A DNA stretch of 64,000 nucleotides from Trichloromonas sp034006665. GTDB lineage: Bacteria; Desulfobacterota; Desulfuromonadia; Desulfuromonadales; Trichloromonadaceae. Of this stretch, positions 8,094-16,333 are shown piece by piece (within the stretch, counting starts at the first letter, position 1; each line of letters starts with the position of its first letter). The notes beneath the pieces are model-generated. The model was not told the origin of the DNA and did not search any database. It saw nothing but the letters and a program-made list of their open reading frames with translations. Location: assembly GCF_034006665.1 (NCBI RefSeq), contig NZ_JAVESI010000015.1, positions 1-64,000 on the forward strand, given 5' to 3'. Position numbers and translations under genes: made by a program.

Positions 8094-9047
8094 TCAGAAC
8101 AGGATGGCAGCCAGGGCCAGCGACCAGGTTTCACCCTTGGTGGTGCTGGCTCCGTAGAGTTCGTTGAAATAACTGGCTTCGAGCATCAGCTGAGGCAGCA
8201 GTTTGTAGCCCAGGGTGATTTCCAGTTTTCCCAGATCGGTTTCATAGGGATTGGAATTCACCTCAGTGAGCTTGCCCGTGGGGCCGGAGTCGCCGTTGCC
8301 GACATGGGCGTTGCCATCAAGCTTGGTGCGGACATAGAGGGCGCGGGTGAGGTCAAAGCCGGTCTCCAGCAGATAGACGAATTCATCGGCGTATTGCTGG
8401 GTGCGCCAGCGGTAGCCGGCCTCGACATTGAAGTAGCCCGGCAGCAGCGGATAGAGGGAATGGCCGAACTGCAGCCGCACATCGATATCGTCCTGCCCGT
8501 CGCCGAGTTGGATATCCGTCGACAGATCCTGGTCCTTTTCATCATAGGCCTCGCCGGTTTTGTACAGGGTCTGCAGAGACAGGGCCCCGGCATCAAGAGC
8601 CAGCAGCCGATAGCGCAAGCCAACGTTGATATCGGCGAGACCAGTGGATTGAGCGGTTTTGTCGACACCGTTGCTGAAGCTGGTCATGACGCCGTTCACC
8701 AGTTTGCGGCCACGTTCCTGATAGGTCCATTCGGTTTCCTTGTAATCGAAAGAGCCGATCAGGGTCAGATCCTCCAGCAGGCCGTATTCGCTGTAGAACG
8801 ACCAGGTCTGCTCGTCATAGTCGAAATCCCGCCGCAGGTTCTTATAGACGTCATTCGGCGCGTAGGGCTTGGTGGACCCATTCTGGTAGAAATAACGGTC
8901 GGCTTCGTATTCACTATAGGCCAGGCGGGTGTAGAGCTTGCCTTTGGGCTGGGTCCAGGCGCCGGCCCAGAGGCTGCCGCTAGCGCATAGCAGCAGCAAA
9001 AGCGTCAGCGACAGCAGACGAGCCATTCGATGGTACGGTTGCTTCAT
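8094..9047 (-). CDS. Outer-membrane beta-barrel protein of unknown function
   Basis: A 317-residue protein with a signal peptide (LLSLTLLLLLCASGSLWAGA) and a run of amphipathic strands rich in Tyr/Trp, ending in Phe (SLALAAILF). Segments such as KLYTRLAYSEYEADRYF and LTLIGSFDYKETEWTYQ look like the transporter/phenol-degradation-type barrels that are common and poorly characterised. A good AAGGAGAG ribosome site precedes the ATG. It lies between two glycosyltransferase loci, so a role in envelope or exopolysaccharide handling is conceivable, but nothing in the sequence proves it. Confidence 0.65.
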   Translation of the reverse strand: MKQPYHRMARLLSLTLLLLLCASGSLWAGAWTQPKGKLYTRLAYSEYEADRYFYQNGSTKPYAPNDVYKNLRRDFDYDEQTWSFYSEYGLLEDLTLIGSFDYKETEWTYQERGRKLVNGVMTSFSNGVDKTAQSTGLADINVGLRYRLLALDAGALSLQTLYKTGEAYDEKDQDLSTDIQLGDGQDDIDVRLQFGHSLYPLLPGYFNVEAGYRWRTQQYADEFVYLLETGFDLTRALYVRTKLDGNAHVGNGDSGPTGKLTEVNSNPYETDLGKLEITLGYKLLPQLMLEASYFNELYGASTTKGETWSLALAAILF

Positions 9048-9293
9048 GAGGTCTCTCCTTCAGTTCTTCCCGTGGATTAAAAGGTTCCCGGCAGGAGATC
9101 GGAGATCCGCAGCATGAACTCTGTGGCAGAAGTCAGTTGCTGGCCGGGACGTGAAAACGGCGGGAAGATATCATGTAAGCTAGTGATTTTACAAATGGAT
9201 TATCTCGACAACATTCTCCGCTTTCAATCGGTTTTCTCGATAGTAGTTATTACATCTGGATTTCGCCACGCTGCCGTGCTATAGCAGGCGACC

Positions 9294-10760
9294 ATGATGA
9301 ACTCTGCTATTTTGATCGGTGCCGGGCTGCATCTTGCCGCCCTGCTGGCCCTGACCCTTTATGGTCTACATCGGCTGTGGCTGCTGTGGCGCTGGTGCCA
9401 GCTGTTGCGTTATCCTCTGATTGCGCCCCAGTGGCACGGCCCCTTGCCGCTGGTGACGGTACAGTTGCCGCTGTATAACGAGCCCTGTGTGGCCGAGCGT
9501 CTGCTCGATGCTGTGGCAGCCCTCGACTGGCCATCGGAGCGGCTCCAGATTCAGGTGCTGGACGATTCGACGGACGAAACCACAGCGCTAGTGGCGGCCC
9601 GGGTGGCCTTCTGGCGGGCGCGGGGTCTGCCTTTCGAGATCTTGCGCCGTACGCAGCGGCATGGCTACAAAGCCGGTGCCTTGGCGGCCGGTCTGGGATC
9701 GGCCCGGGGTGAGCTGATTGCCCTGTTCGACGCCGATTTCGTGCCGCCAGTGGATTTTTTACGTCGCCTGTTGCCTTGGTTCGCCGACCCGGCCGTGGCG
9801 CTGGTGCAGGCCCGCTGGGCTTTCCTCAACAGCGAAGCTAGCTGGCTGACCCGTTTGCAGGCACTACTGCTGGGGCCACATTTCAGCATTGAGCACCAGG
9901 TGCGTCATCGCCGCGGCCTCTTCTTTAACTTCAATGGCACAGCCGGTATCTGGCGGCGGCAGGCCATTGAGGACGCCGGTGGCTGGCAGGCCGACACAGT
10001 GACGGAGGATCTTGATTTGAGCTATCGCGCCCAGTTGCGTGGCTGGCGTTTCGTCTATGTCGATACGCTGGCGGTGCCGTCGGAGCTGCCGGATAGCCTG
10101 TCGGCCTTCTGCAGCCAGCAACAGCGCTGGGCCAAGGGCTCGCTGCAGACGGCGCGTAAAATGCTGCCACAGATCTGGCGGGCAACGCTGCCCCGATCGG
10201 TGAAGATCGAGGCAACGGCCCATCTGTTGGCCAATCTCGGCTGGTTGTGCGGCACCCTGGTCGCCTTGACAGTACTGCCGGCTGTGCTGTGGCGTCTGCA
10301 GACGGATGGCTACCGCTTCTGGCCGTTGGATCTGACGCTGTTTTTGCTGGCGACCGGAGCCATCCTGACCTATTTCTTCTGCCATGCCTGGCAGCGGCGG
10401 CAGTGGTCGCTGCTGCCTTTTGTGCCACTGATCCCACTGCTGACCCTTGGGCTGGCACCACGTCTGGCTTGGGCGGCGCTCACGGGGCTGGTGCGCCGCG
10501 GTGGCGAGTTTGTCCGCACCCCCAAACAGGGCGGCGCGACCGACTGGCAGCGGCTGCTGCCGGTGGGATCGGGCCGGCTCTGGCTGCCGTTAGGACTGGG
10601 GCTTTACAGTCTAGTGCCTCTGTTGCTGGCTTGGCGGCAGCTCAGTGCGTCGGGTCTGCTTCTGCTGCTGTTCTTCCCGGCCGGGTTTTTCTGGCTGGCG
10701 CTGCAGCACTGCCTTGAAGAACAGCACCGCCGGCGGCCGATGGCACGCATCAGATCTTGA
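9294..10760 (+). CDS. Cellulose-synthase-like membrane glycosyltransferase (GT2)
   Basis: A 488-residue processive-type GT2 enzyme. After one N-terminal helix it carries the D,D,D,QxxRW catalytic set: Asp90/Asp91 in VLDDSTDE, Asp146/Asp148 in FDADF, Glu238-Asp239 in TEDLDL and QQQRW ending at Trp279. Several transmembrane helices follow, which in this family form the channel for the growing chain. It resembles beta-glucan/glucomannan synthases of the CslA/CesA type rather than dedicated bacterial BcsA, because no PilZ domain is present. It is a monocistronic gene followed by transposase debris, so any accessory genes have been lost or lie elsewhere. Two adjacent ATGs (9294 and 9297) can serve as start. 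Confidence 0.82.
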   Translation: MMNSAILIGAGLHLAALLALTLYGLHRLWLLWRWCQLLRYPLIAPQWHGPLPLVTVQLPLYNEPCVAERLLDAVAALDWPSERLQIQVLDDSTDETTALVAARVAFWRARGLPFEILRRTQRHGYKAGALAAGLGSARGELIALFDADFVPPVDFLRRLLPWFADPAVALVQARWAFLNSEASWLTRLQALLLGPHFSIEHQVRHRRGLFFNFNGTAGIWRRQAIEDAGGWQADTVTEDLDLSYRAQLRGWRFVYVDTLAVPSELPDSLSAFCSQQQRWAKGSLQTARKMLPQIWRATLPRSVKIEATAHLLANLGWLCGTLVALTVLPAVLWRLQTDGYRFWPLDLTLFLLATGAILTYFFCHAWQRRQWSLLPFVPLIPLLTLGLAPRLAWAALTGLVRRGGEFVRTPKQGGATDWQRLLPVGSGRLWLPLGLGLYSLVPLLLAWRQLSASGLLLLLFFPAGFFWLALQHCLEEQHRRRPMARIRS

Positions 10761-10865
10761 CGGCCAGCCTCCGGCCCAGTTTATGCTTGACAGCCCTTGG
10801 AAGGTGCCCGCGCTCGGGTGCCCCGTCCTGCCCCATCACGTTATTTATGCCAGGAAGCTGTCGTG

Positions 10866-11132
10866 ACTATCCTGATAGAGCGTTTCTCCGAACCGGCCCC
10901 CTTAGCCAAGACCGCCGATGCGGTCGAAACGATGAAGTATCGGTTCCAGACTCAGGCGGGCCGAACTCTTTATGCCAAACGAAAATGCACGGTTGAGCCG
11001 GTGTTCGGCCTCATCAAGGCAGTCATGGGATTCCGTCAGTTCCTCCTTCGCGGGGTGGAATCCGTTCGCAGTGAATGGAACCTGGTATGCATGGCCTGGA
11101 ATCTGAAGCGGTTACATGCCCTAATGGCCTAA
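10866..11132 (+). pseudogene. IS1182-type transposase, C-terminal fragment
   Basis: The forward frame encodes the conserved tail of a DDE transposase of the IS1182/IS5-like group: MKYRFQTQAGRTLYAKRKC, TVEPVFGLIKAVMGFRQFLL, then EWNLVCMAWNLKRLHAL and a stop. The Glu in TVEPVFG is the third catalytic acid; the first two Asp residues and the N-terminal half are absent. The frame opens further upstream only by chance. This is a decayed remnant marking the left side of the accessory region. Confidence 0.8.
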
Positions 11133-11207
11133 AACCGGCCGGGGCTTCTGTTTTTGTCGTCAAAACGACGAGTTAAAAGTCAATTTGAGCAGGCGGACAA
11201 GATTGCC

Positions 11208-11226
11208 AATGATGATTTTCATCATC
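11208..11226. promoter_or_regulatory. Possible Fur box (orphan)
   Basis: The 19 bases AATGATGATTTTCATCATC match the Fur consensus at 14 of 19 positions and form a GATGAT/ATCATC palindrome. The site lies between the transposase remnant and the 3' end of the broken feoB, not upstream of an intact gene, so if real it is an orphan of a lost iron operon. Chance occurrence cannot be excluded. Confidence 0.3.
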
Positions 11227-11232
11227 AACGGT

Positions 11233-11269
11233 CCTGCCGGTCCGAGGCAACTTGGCTTAGACCGGCAGG
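11233..11269 (-). terminator. Hairpin after feoB remnant
   Basis: A 10-bp perfect stem (11233-11242 with 11260-11269) lies 30 bases past the feoB stop. It has no clear U-tract and is most likely the old transcription end of that gene. Confidence 0.4.
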
Positions 11270-11298
11270 CTCCTAGATTTGCGCAGGACTTGAACCTT

Positions 11299-11577
11299 CT
11301 AATGTTGAGTGTGATTCTGTTTGCTGCTGAAAAAACCCATGAACAGAGTAAATGTTAAGGCCATGCCGTAAAAGCCGAACATGGCTTGCAACCCGGAAAG
11401 ACCCAGAGCACGACCCAGAGAAAAGACCAGTGAGGCGATAGTGATACCCAGCAGCATCGGATAGCAGATGGAAAACAGCATCCATTTCACCGAACCGGAC
11501 TGGAGTTTGACCGCCATGGCGGTGGCCAGACAGGGAGGGTAAAGCACCATGACACCATGAACAACATCAAGGACAGG
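11299..11577 (-). pseudogene. feoB: Ferrous iron transporter FeoB, C-terminal fragment with frameshift
   Basis: Reading the reverse strand, ALSLMLFMV is followed out of frame by LYPPCLATAMAVKLQSGSV and KWMLFSICYPMLLGITIASL, then more membrane sequence and a stop at 11299. This is the last part of FeoB, including the YPPC segment of its second gate region. The GTPase domain and most of the membrane domain are missing, replaced at about 11577 by the IS3-type fragment. The break in frame is caused by an exact 8-bp tandem duplication (11545-11552 and 11553-11560); removing one copy restores a continuous FeoB frame. The gene is dead. Confidence 0.8.
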
Positions 11578-11824
11578 GCGTGCAGGGAGGCATTTACTTC
11601 CATGCCTATGAGAGCGGAAGCGAGGTGCGACAAGGCATCAGGCACTGGATCGACCAGTACAATACGAGCCGCCCTCACTCCAGTCTGGACGACAGAACTC
11701 CGGATGAGGCATATTGGCAAAAACCCCGACCCGACTACGCTGGCCCGGCTCTCCAACTGGCGGCATAATCATAAAGACTTCCCACCTTATTCCCGCCGCC
11801 GACTTGTCCTAACAACCGGGGCCA
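11578..11824 (+). mobile_element. IS3-family element, 3' end (C-terminal orfB fragment)
   Basis: The forward frame to the stop at 11766-11768 reads YFHAYESGSEVRQGIRHWID then YNTSRPHSSLDDRTPDEAYW, the end of an IS3 orfB integrase (rve) domain, including the catalytic-Glu region and the RPHSSL hallmark. Fifty-six bases after the stop the sequence reaches an imperfect inverted-repeat partner of the terminus at 131, ending in GGGGCCA at 11824. The upstream part of the transposase is missing, cut where feoB begins. Both fragments could come from the same kind of element. Confidence 0.78.
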
Positions 11825-11942
11825 CCTTAGGATTCTGACGTTTTTTTCGCGGTGTCCGTATCAGCCGTGGAAGAGGGAAAGAGGTTTCTTCTTCCCGAAG
11901 AAATGCGTCATTTTAAACCCTTTTTTACTTTGGCGAATTATT

Positions 11943-12905
11943 ATGATCTCGAAACCCTATACCGCTGTTAGACAGATAAATCGTAGAGCTTTTATGAAGC
12001 TAGGCGCAGCCGGAGTAGCGTCGAGTTTAGTAAGACCCAAAAATGCTCAGGCGTGGGAGTCGAAAGCACCGCCCGACACAGAATCCTTCGGATGTCTGAC
12101 GGATATTTCCCGCTGTATCGGATGCAGAAAATGTGAAAAAGCCTGCAGTGAAATCAACAAGCTACCCCCTCCAATGCAACCATACGATGATCTGACGGTC
12201 TTCGATCAGACGCGCCGTCCAGATGCGGAACACATTACAGTCGTTAATCGCTATCATACTGGGCGTTTGGATGAAAACGGGAAGCTTGCCCCCAATTACG
12301 TGAAGATCCAGTGTATGCATTGCGTCGATCCCGCCTGCGTCTCGGCATGTATTACTGGTGCCATGACAAAGAGCGACAGTGGTGCCGTACATTACGATGC
12401 AAGTAAATGTATTGGGTGTCGATACTGCATGGTCGCATGTCCCTTTGAAATTCCCGCCTATGAATACCATAAGCCGCTTATGCCCCAGGTGATTAAATGT
12501 ACTCTATGTGAAGCAGAGTTTACCCGCAATAACCGTCCCCCCGCATGCGCGACGGTGTGTCCTACTGAAGCCATTACTTTTGGCAAAAGATCAACTCTTC
12601 TCGAGTTGGCGAAAAAACGCCTGCAGAAGAATCCTGCCCAATATGTACAACACATCTACGGAGAAAAAGAGGTTGGAGGAACGGCATGGCTCTATATATC
12701 ATCCGTTCCCTTTGCAAAAATCAACTTTTTAAAGCTGCCACATAAGCCGTTACCTAAATTAAGTGAAACTTTGCAACATTCTCTTTTCAGCTATCTGTGG
12801 TCACCAATAGTATTGTTTACCATTTTAAGTGTAGTTCTTTTTAAAAGGAGCAAGAAAGATGTCTTACCATCTTCAAATACATCTGAAGACGGAGGGAAGA
12901 TATGA
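11943..12905 (+). CDS. TAT-exported four-cluster ferredoxin subunit (HybA/DsrO-like)
   Basis: A 320-residue periplasmic electron-transfer subunit. The N-terminus has a twin-arginine export signal (NRRAFMKLGAAG, Arg14-Arg15). Sixteen cysteines in four ferredoxin motifs can bind four [4Fe-4S] clusters: Cys58/61/64/68, Cys124/127/132/136, Cys156/159/162/166 and Cys186/189/202/206. A C-terminal hydrophobic helix (LWSPIVLFTILSVVLF, about residues 288-304) followed by RSKK anchors it in the membrane, as in HybA of hydrogenase-2. It would relay electrons between the NrfD-like quinol subunit and the multihaem cytochrome encoded next. The stop overlaps the next start (ATGA). No strong ribosome site is visible at 11943. 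Base composition is clearly lower in GC than in the genes outside the island. Confidence 0.88.
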   Translation: MISKPYTAVRQINRRAFMKLGAAGVASSLVRPKNAQAWESKAPPDTESFGCLTDISRCIGCRKCEKACSEINKLPPPMQPYDDLTVFDQTRRPDAEHITVVNRYHTGRLDENGKLAPNYVKIQCMHCVDPACVSACITGAMTKSDSGAVHYDASKCIGCRYCMVACPFEIPAYEYHKPLMPQVIKCTLCEAEFTRNNRPPACATVCPTEAITFGKRSTLLELAKKRLQKNPAQYVQHIYGEKEVGGTAWLYISSVPFAKINFLKLPHKPLPKLSETLQHSLFSYLWSPIVLFTILSVVLFKRSKKDVLPSSNTSEDGGKI

Positions 12906-14098
12906 GTGATCCTGATGTACACAAATCTGTTCCTTTGCGTCGCCCTCTCTGGACCCCCGGAGTTTTGGTAATGCTGGTTTTCATGCTGATCGGCGCGGCC
13001 TTTATTATCGCACGCTTTACTGGAGGCATTGCGGCAGTCAGCAATCTCAGCACGGCACGCCCTTGGGGGCTGTGGGTTGGCATTGATGTCGCGACCGGCG
13101 TCGCGCTTGCTGCCGGGGGTTTTACCACCGCATTTTTGACTCATATCCTAGGCCGGCATTACTACGAATCATTAATGCGTCCCGCCCTCCTCACCGCTAT
13201 GCTCGGCTATACTTTTGTCGTATTGGGTTTGTTGATAGACATCGGACGCTCATGGGCAATCTGGAAACCGATGATTTTTTGGAACACAAATTCGGTTCTC
13301 TTTGAAGTCGCCATGTGTGTAATGGTCTATCTCACCGTTTTATATATTGAATTTATGCCTATTGTTATTGAACGCTTCAAAAGCCGGCCGGGAACCTCGA
13401 ATCGAAGAGTTCAATGGCTTCTGAAGAAGGGGGAAGCCCTTCTGGGCAGAACAATGTGGATCTTCATCGTTGCTGGGGTAGTACTTTCATGCATGCATCA
13501 GTCAAGTTTAGGTTCGTTGATGTTGATCACCCCCACCAAACTTCATCCATTGTGGTATACCCCTATTCTTCCATTACTTTTTCTTACGTCGGCTATTGCC
13601 GTGGGTTTTCCTATGGTGATCTTTGAAGGCACTCTGGCGAAATCCAGCTTGCAGAGTAATGACGAAATGGCCTTGATGAGCGGAATTGCCCGCTTCACGC
13701 CCGTAATACTTGGAATCTATTTGTCCCTGAAGATTGGGGACATGCTGGTGCGCGGTACCTGGATATATTTATTCGATAACACAATGCAAAGTAACTCCTT
13801 CCTCATTGAGGTGGGATTAGGGGTAATCGCCCCCATGGTTATACTTTTGAATCGTCAGCGCCGTAATTCGCAACGCTGGTTATTTTTTGCCTCCTGTTGC
13901 GTTATCGGCGGAGTTGTTTTTAATCGGGTCAATGTGTTCATTATCGGTTACAAGCCCCCCTTTGGTCCGGTAACATACTCCCCTGCGGTAGGAGAAATCT
14001 TTATCACCTGTGGATTGATTGCAACCTTAATGTTTCTGTATCGGGTCATTGTTACATATCTGCCGGTGCTTGCACCGCGCAGGGAGGACGCCATATGA
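12902..14098 (+). CDS. NrfD/PsrC/HybB-type membrane quinone-interacting subunit
   Basis: A 398-residue, highly hydrophobic protein with about ten transmembrane helices, of the NrfD superfamily, closest in style to HybB. Examples are ARPWGLWVGIDVATGVALAA and SCMHQSSLGSLMLI, the latter a family mark near the quinone pocket. Such subunits have no cofactors of their own and exchange electrons and protons between menaquinol and the partner ferredoxin subunit. It overlaps the ferredoxin gene by four bases upstream and the cytochrome gene by four bases downstream (both ATGA), so the three products are made together and probably form one complex. Confidence 0.87.
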   Translation: MSDPDVHKSVPLRRPLWTPGVLVMLVFMLIGAAFIIARFTGGIAAVSNLSTARPWGLWVGIDVATGVALAAGGFTTAFLTHILGRHYYESLMRPALLTAMLGYTFVVLGLLIDIGRSWAIWKPMIFWNTNSVLFEVAMCVMVYLTVLYIEFMPIVIERFKSRPGTSNRRVQWLLKKGEALLGRTMWIFIVAGVVLSCMHQSSLGSLMLITPTKLHPLWYTPILPLLFLTSAIAVGFPMVIFEGTLAKSSLQSNDEMALMSGIARFTPVILGIYLSLKIGDMLVRGTWIYLFDNTMQSNSFLIEVGLGVIAPMVILLNRQRRNSQRWLFFASCCVIGGVVFNRVNVFIIGYKPPFGPVTYSPAVGEIFITCGLIATLMFLYRVIVTYLPVLAPRREDAI

Positions 14099-16167
14099 AC
14101 AGTCAATTTCGTCTGAACCATTCATCACTATGTACTTGTGCCGGTCTCGGTGTCTTGGGAATGCTGCTCTGGAGCACAGTCGTTTTGGGCGCGGAGCCAA
14201 CCAGACAGGAGCAGGCACAACAACGTGCACTCGAACGTGTACCTCAGATCAAAGAGGTGCATCAAGAAAGCCTGCTGCGTCGTTCCCAGCGTCTTCAAGA
14301 GAGGGGAGTGTCGGTCAAGGACATCCGTCAGACCTACTTTGTCCTCGACAGTCCTATCATAAAAGAACTCGAAGATCGCTATGCTCCGGTGCGCTTCAAT
14401 CATGGCCAGCATGCTGCGAGTGCGGGAGACTGCACCATTTGCCACCACAAGCGCCCCGCTGCCGATATCGCCTACAACCCCAATCCCGAACTGGTGCGTT
14501 GCAGTGCCTGTCACCAGCAATCTTTTGCCCCGGAGTTTCCGAATCGTCTCGGTCTTAAAGCGGCATACCACCAGCGCTGTATTCAGTGCCATGAAGATCA
14601 GAACAAAGGGCCGCAGATCTGTGTTGATTGCCATCTGGAACAAGTTCCAAAGCATCAGGATCTGGTAAAACTTCCCGAAAACCCGGACCCCCTGGAAGTA
14701 ACTGCCGAATGTCTGCGCTGTCATGCGGAACAAGCAGAGGACTTCAAACTTACCGCCCATTGGCTCTGGCGCGGACATTCCTCCTATACCGTGGAGAATG
14801 AACGAGCGGTGCAACACGGGAAAGGCACTACAGCCATAAACAACTACTGAGTGAGCATCATCAGCAACGAGTCTCGTTGCACAAGTTGTCATGCAGGATA
14901 CGGCTGGAAAGATAGTACCTTTAACTTTGAAGATACCTCACGTATAGACTGTCTAATCTGTCACGACACGACGGGAACTTACGTCAAAGAGCCTACCGGT
15001 GCCGGATATCCGAAAAAAGACGTCAATCTCAAGTACGTAGCAGAAAGGGTTGGGCATACCGGTCGGGAAAGCTGCGGCAAGTGTCATTTCAGCGGCGGCG
15101 GCGGCGATGCCATCAAGCATGCGGATATGGGCAGCAACCTAAGAGATCCGGATCCCCGTTGCGATGTGCATATGGGAGATCTGAATTTCACCTGTTCCGA
15201 ATGCCACACCACTCGCCAACATCGCATTGCCGGTCGTAGTTCCTCTGTTGCTCCGGTTGAGGGCGTTACCCGTTGTGAGGACTGTCATTCCGACAGACCT
15301 CATATCGGCAACAGCATTCTCGACCATCATCTGAATGCCCACGGCAAAGCCATGAGTTGCAACACCTGCCACTCACCCGTGTATGCCAAGTGTGCCCCCA
15401 CCAAAACCTGGTGGGACTGGTCCAAGGCCGGCGACTTGAAGCGCGAACCAAAACTTGAGCGCCTAGGCAACAGCGAGCCGCTACCGGACTATGCACCACA
15501 AAAAGGTGAATTCCGCTGGGCACGCGCGTCCAAACCCGAATATCGCTGGTACGACGGCTACATGGAGCGCATCAACATGGGTGATCCTACCGATCCAAAT
15601 GACGAAGTGGTAAAACTCACTGCTCCGGTGGGTTCTATAAATAACCCGAAGGCGCTCATAACGCCTTTCAAGATCATGAAAGCGATACAAGCGTTTGATA
15701 CGCGCTATAACACCCTGCTGATCCCTCATCTATTCCCCTATGGACCAGATGATGAAACGGCCTACTGGAAAAACTACCAATGGGACAAGGCATTTACTAC
15801 CGGGATGAAAGCGGCTGGACTGCCCTTTAGTAGCAACTGGACATGGAAGGAAACTTGGACCTTCTGGCGCCTGGAACATGAAGTGATGCCGGCGAAGCTG
15901 GCGTTATCCTGCAAACAGTGCCATCCCAGTCTGCGTGAGGAGCGTACCTGCGATCGCTGCCATCAAGACAGCCGGCACGTGGATTTCAAAAAACTGGCAC
16001 ATAAAGAAACGGATTTCAGCTTCGTGGCTGACAAACATGAAAATATCGAAGCCCTCAAACAAAGCAATTATCTGAATTTCGAAGAATTGGGCTATAAAGG
16101 CGATCCTATTATCTATGGCGGACGCTTCAAAGAATTACCCCTGGGGCGCAAGGACAAAGAAAATTAG
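14095..16167 (+). CDS. Selenocysteine-containing 13-haem cytochrome, octahaem tetrathionate reductase family
   Basis: Read through the in-frame UGA at 14848-14850, this is a 690-residue exported cytochrome with a signal peptide to about residue 33. An N-terminal c3/c7-like domain has CxxCH haem sites starting at Cys113, 136, 162 and 176. An OTR-like part has CxxCH sites at Cys206, 262, 286, 327, 367, 394, 422, 606 and 619, and it closes with the family's ending GYKGDPIIYGGRFKELPLG. The UGA is residue 252 in INNY-U. As I recall the Shewanella OTR structure, Asn61, Cys64, Asp150 and Lys153 surround the active lysine-ligated haem. The same spacings give Asn249, Sec252, Asp338 and Lys341 here. 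OTR reduces tetrathionate, nitrite and hydroxylamine in vitro; the true substrate here is unknown. Two separate genes is the less likely reading: the GTG at 14851 has no ribosome site. Confidence 0.85.
14864..14880 (+). promoter_or_regulatory. Bacterial SECIS-like hairpin after UGA of the OTR gene
   Basis: A perfect 7-bp stem, GCAACGA (14864-14870) with TCGTTGC (14874-14880), closes a three-base loop GUC. The loop begins 21 bases after the UGA, and its first base is G. Bacterial SECIS elements read by SelB sit inside the coding region with the apical loop about 16-37 bases after the UGA and need a G among the first loop bases, so it fits on every point. The hairpin encodes part of the conserved SNESRCTSCH stretch. 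Confidence 0.75.
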
Positions 16168-16263
16168 CAAGCCGCTTTAAAACCATCCGGGAAAAATCTG
16201 TTGTTCTCGAAAGCCTCCCCTCCGTGAACCGCTCAAGGTTCATAGAAAAGGAAGCGATGTCAC

Positions 16264-16317
16264 CTCTGAAAACACACTGGGCCGGGAGTATCCTCCCGGC
16301 CCAGTGTGTTTTCAGAG
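16264..16317. terminator. 25-bp perfect inverted repeat, bidirectional terminator
   Basis: Bases 16264-16288 pair without a mismatch with 16293-16317 around a TATC loop. The element lies between the end of the OTR operon and the convergent rubredoxin-like gene, so it can end transcription from both sides. The stem contains A/T runs rather than a following U-tract, and its perfection over 25 bp is unusual for a simple terminator. Confidence 0.7.
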
Positions 16318-16333
16318 AGTCTTCCCCTCCCCC

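Noticed and set aside
14851..16167. A separate cytochrome gene starting at the GTG at 14851
   Set aside because: There is no ribosome site. The N-terminus would lack a signal peptide, which a periplasmic c-type cytochrome needs, and the family continues across the UGA in the same phase.
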